A stretch of DNA of 64,000 nucleotides, from positions 62,001 to 126,000 of the forward strand of contig NZ_JANKHG010000017.1 of the NCBI RefSeq assembly GCF_024623725.1. The letters run 5' to 3'. A model generated the notes under the pieces. The model was not told where the DNA came from. It ran no database searches and saw nothing but the letters and a program-made list of their open reading frames with translations. Source of the DNA: Limnobacter parvus (lineage in GTDB: Bacteria > Pseudomonadota > Gammaproteobacteria > Burkholderiales > Burkholderiaceae_B). Made by a program: the position numbers and the translations under genes. Positions 63,194 through 64,000 of this stretch are shown here, in pieces. Numbering within the stretch: the stretch's first letter is position 1; every line of letters begins with the position of its first letter.

Positions 63194-64000
63194 TTACGGG
63201 AGGTTTCGCATGAACTCACAAAACTTTTCAAATGACAATGGCTTTTCTAGAAACATGTTCATGCCTGCAGCCATGCATTTTTCTTTGTCCGCTTTGAAGG
63301 CGTTGGCGCTGAGGCCGCAGACGTAGGGTTGTTGAATGGGTAATTCTCGAATGTGACGGGTGGTATCCAGCCCATCCATATAAGGCATGACCAGATCCAT
63401 GAATACCAGGTCGTAAGGACCTTTGTTTTGAATGGTCTGAATGGATTCTTGTCCGTCACAGGCCAAGCTGGCATCGATTCCGAAGCGCTTTAAAAACGAT
63501 GCCATCAATGTGCGGTTTACCAAATTATCGTCAACCACCAAAACGCGCAGCCCTTCACGATTTCTTGGTGTTGGCACGGCGTTGCTTGTGGTTTGGGCGC
63601 TCGACGAGTCATTGCTTGTGTTTGGGGCACAAGCCAGTGTGACATTGATCTTGAATTCGCTGCCTTCACCGGCTTGGCTGCGCGCCGTCAATTCACCGCC
63701 CATGGATTCGATCAGTTTGCGGGATATGGCCAGGCCCAAACCTGTGCCGCCAAACTGTTTGTGAATGCTGAAATTGGCTTGTGTGAATTCATTGAACAGA
63801 GTCGGTATTTTTTCAGCGTCGATACCGATCCCGGTGTCTTTGACAATGATTAGAATCGCCCACCGATGATTTTCGTCTCTCACCGCTTTTGAGACAATAT
63901 GAACTTTCCCTTGCAGTGTGAATTTGACCGCGTTGGACAATAAATTCGACAGCACCTGGCGAATTCGGGATTCATCACCCAGCAAGCGTGGTGCCAAGTC
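63194..64000 (-). CDS. C-terminal part of a hybrid sensor histidine kinase, N-terminus beyond window edge
   Basis: 269 residues are visible, open to the right edge. The HATPase domain has the N-box in IRQVLSNLLSNAVKFT, G1 in DTGIGI and G2 in GGTGLGLAIS. After a Ser-rich linker a receiver domain follows, with VVDDN, the phospho-acceptor Asp in LVFMDLVMPYMDG and Lys in LEKPLSF. The stop is at 63194. It is a different gene from the kinase at the left edge. Signal and output unknown. Confidence 0.93.
   Translation of the reverse strand, partial: DLAPRLLGDESRIRQVLSNLLSNAVKFTLQGKVHIVSKAVRDENHRWAILIIVKDTGIGIDAEKIPTLFNEFTQANFSIHKQFGGTGLGLAISRKLIESMGGELTARSQAGEGSEFKINVTLACAPNTSNDSSSAQTTSNAVPTPRNREGLRVLVVDDNLVNRTLMASFLKRFGIDASLACDGQESIQTIQNKGPYDLVFMDLVMPYMDGLDTTRHIRELPIQQPYVCGLSANAFKADKEKCMAAGMNMFLEKPLSFEKFCEFMRNLP

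Noticed and set aside
1-64000. The two edge kinases could be one gene if the window were a closed circle, since both are on the minus strand and in frame.
   Set aside because: Joining them would put the H-box directly next to the HATPase N-box and lose some 80-100 residues always found between them, so they are separate genes.

Overview
The window looks like ordinary chromosome of a free-living betaproteobacterium of the order Burkholderiales. Evidence is the gene content (RelA-type synthetase, LolCD, ComEC, an RpfE-like gene followed by recJ, prfB and lysS, the complete isc operon, bdhA), moderate G+C and frequent GTG/TTG starts. A Limnobacter-like organism is my guess, not shown by the sequence. 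I see no rRNA, CRISPR array, insertion sequence or prophage. One tRNA (Asn) is present. Both window edges cut through sensor histidine kinase genes on the minus strand.

Layout. 1-6.8 kb: a truncated multi-PAS sensor kinase, a LysR regulator, an unrecognised 640-residue membrane protein, a cold-shock protein and an OlsB-like N-acyltransferase. 6.9-13.1 kb: polyphosphate and stringent-response genes (ppx, divergent ppk, relA). 13.1-15 kb: an alpha/beta hydrolase and 3-hydroxybutyrate dehydrogenase. 15.2-18.4 kb: the first ATP-grasp / alpha-E / transglutaminase operon. 18.5-24.3 kb: comEC, a TatD nuclease, a DUF2062 protein and lolCD. 24.4-30 kb: RpfE-like gene, recJ, prfB (with its programmed +1 frameshift) and lysS. 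30-31.2 kb: a small AT-richer patch with hairpins, a frameshifted M23 peptidase and an overlapping lipoprotein gene. 31.3-38.1 kb: a second, larger ATP-grasp / alpha-E / transglutaminase operon in which the first two domains are fused and a 1,091-residue transglutaminase-DUF2126 protein is added. 38.1-41.8 kb: a PNPOx-fold protein, a YghU-like glutathione transferase, a lipoprotein and a phospholipase D family lipoprotein. 41.8-47.3 kb: iscRSUA-hscBA-fdx-iscX on the minus strand behind a promoter carrying two good IscR type 1 sites. 47.5-54.1 kb: FliB-like protein, low-molecular-weight phosphatase, uvrB, an aspartate aminotransferase, tRNA-Asn, an FKBP-type isomerase and HU. 54.4-63.1 kb: a GFA protein, a large lipoprotein hydrolase, a LysR/fatty-acid-hydroxylase divergent pair, a MpaB-SDR-TetR gene group, a small membrane protein, a 45-residue repeat peptide and glutathione-independent formaldehyde dehydrogenase.

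The strongest candidate for a little-described system is the pair of paralogous ATP-grasp / alpha-E / transglutaminase loci 13 kb apart. Both have the same gene order, and the family association has been predicted to make or attach peptides. The second point of interest is the M23 peptidase-lipoprotein pair, where both halves of the metal site survive on either side of a one-base frameshift at a run of T.
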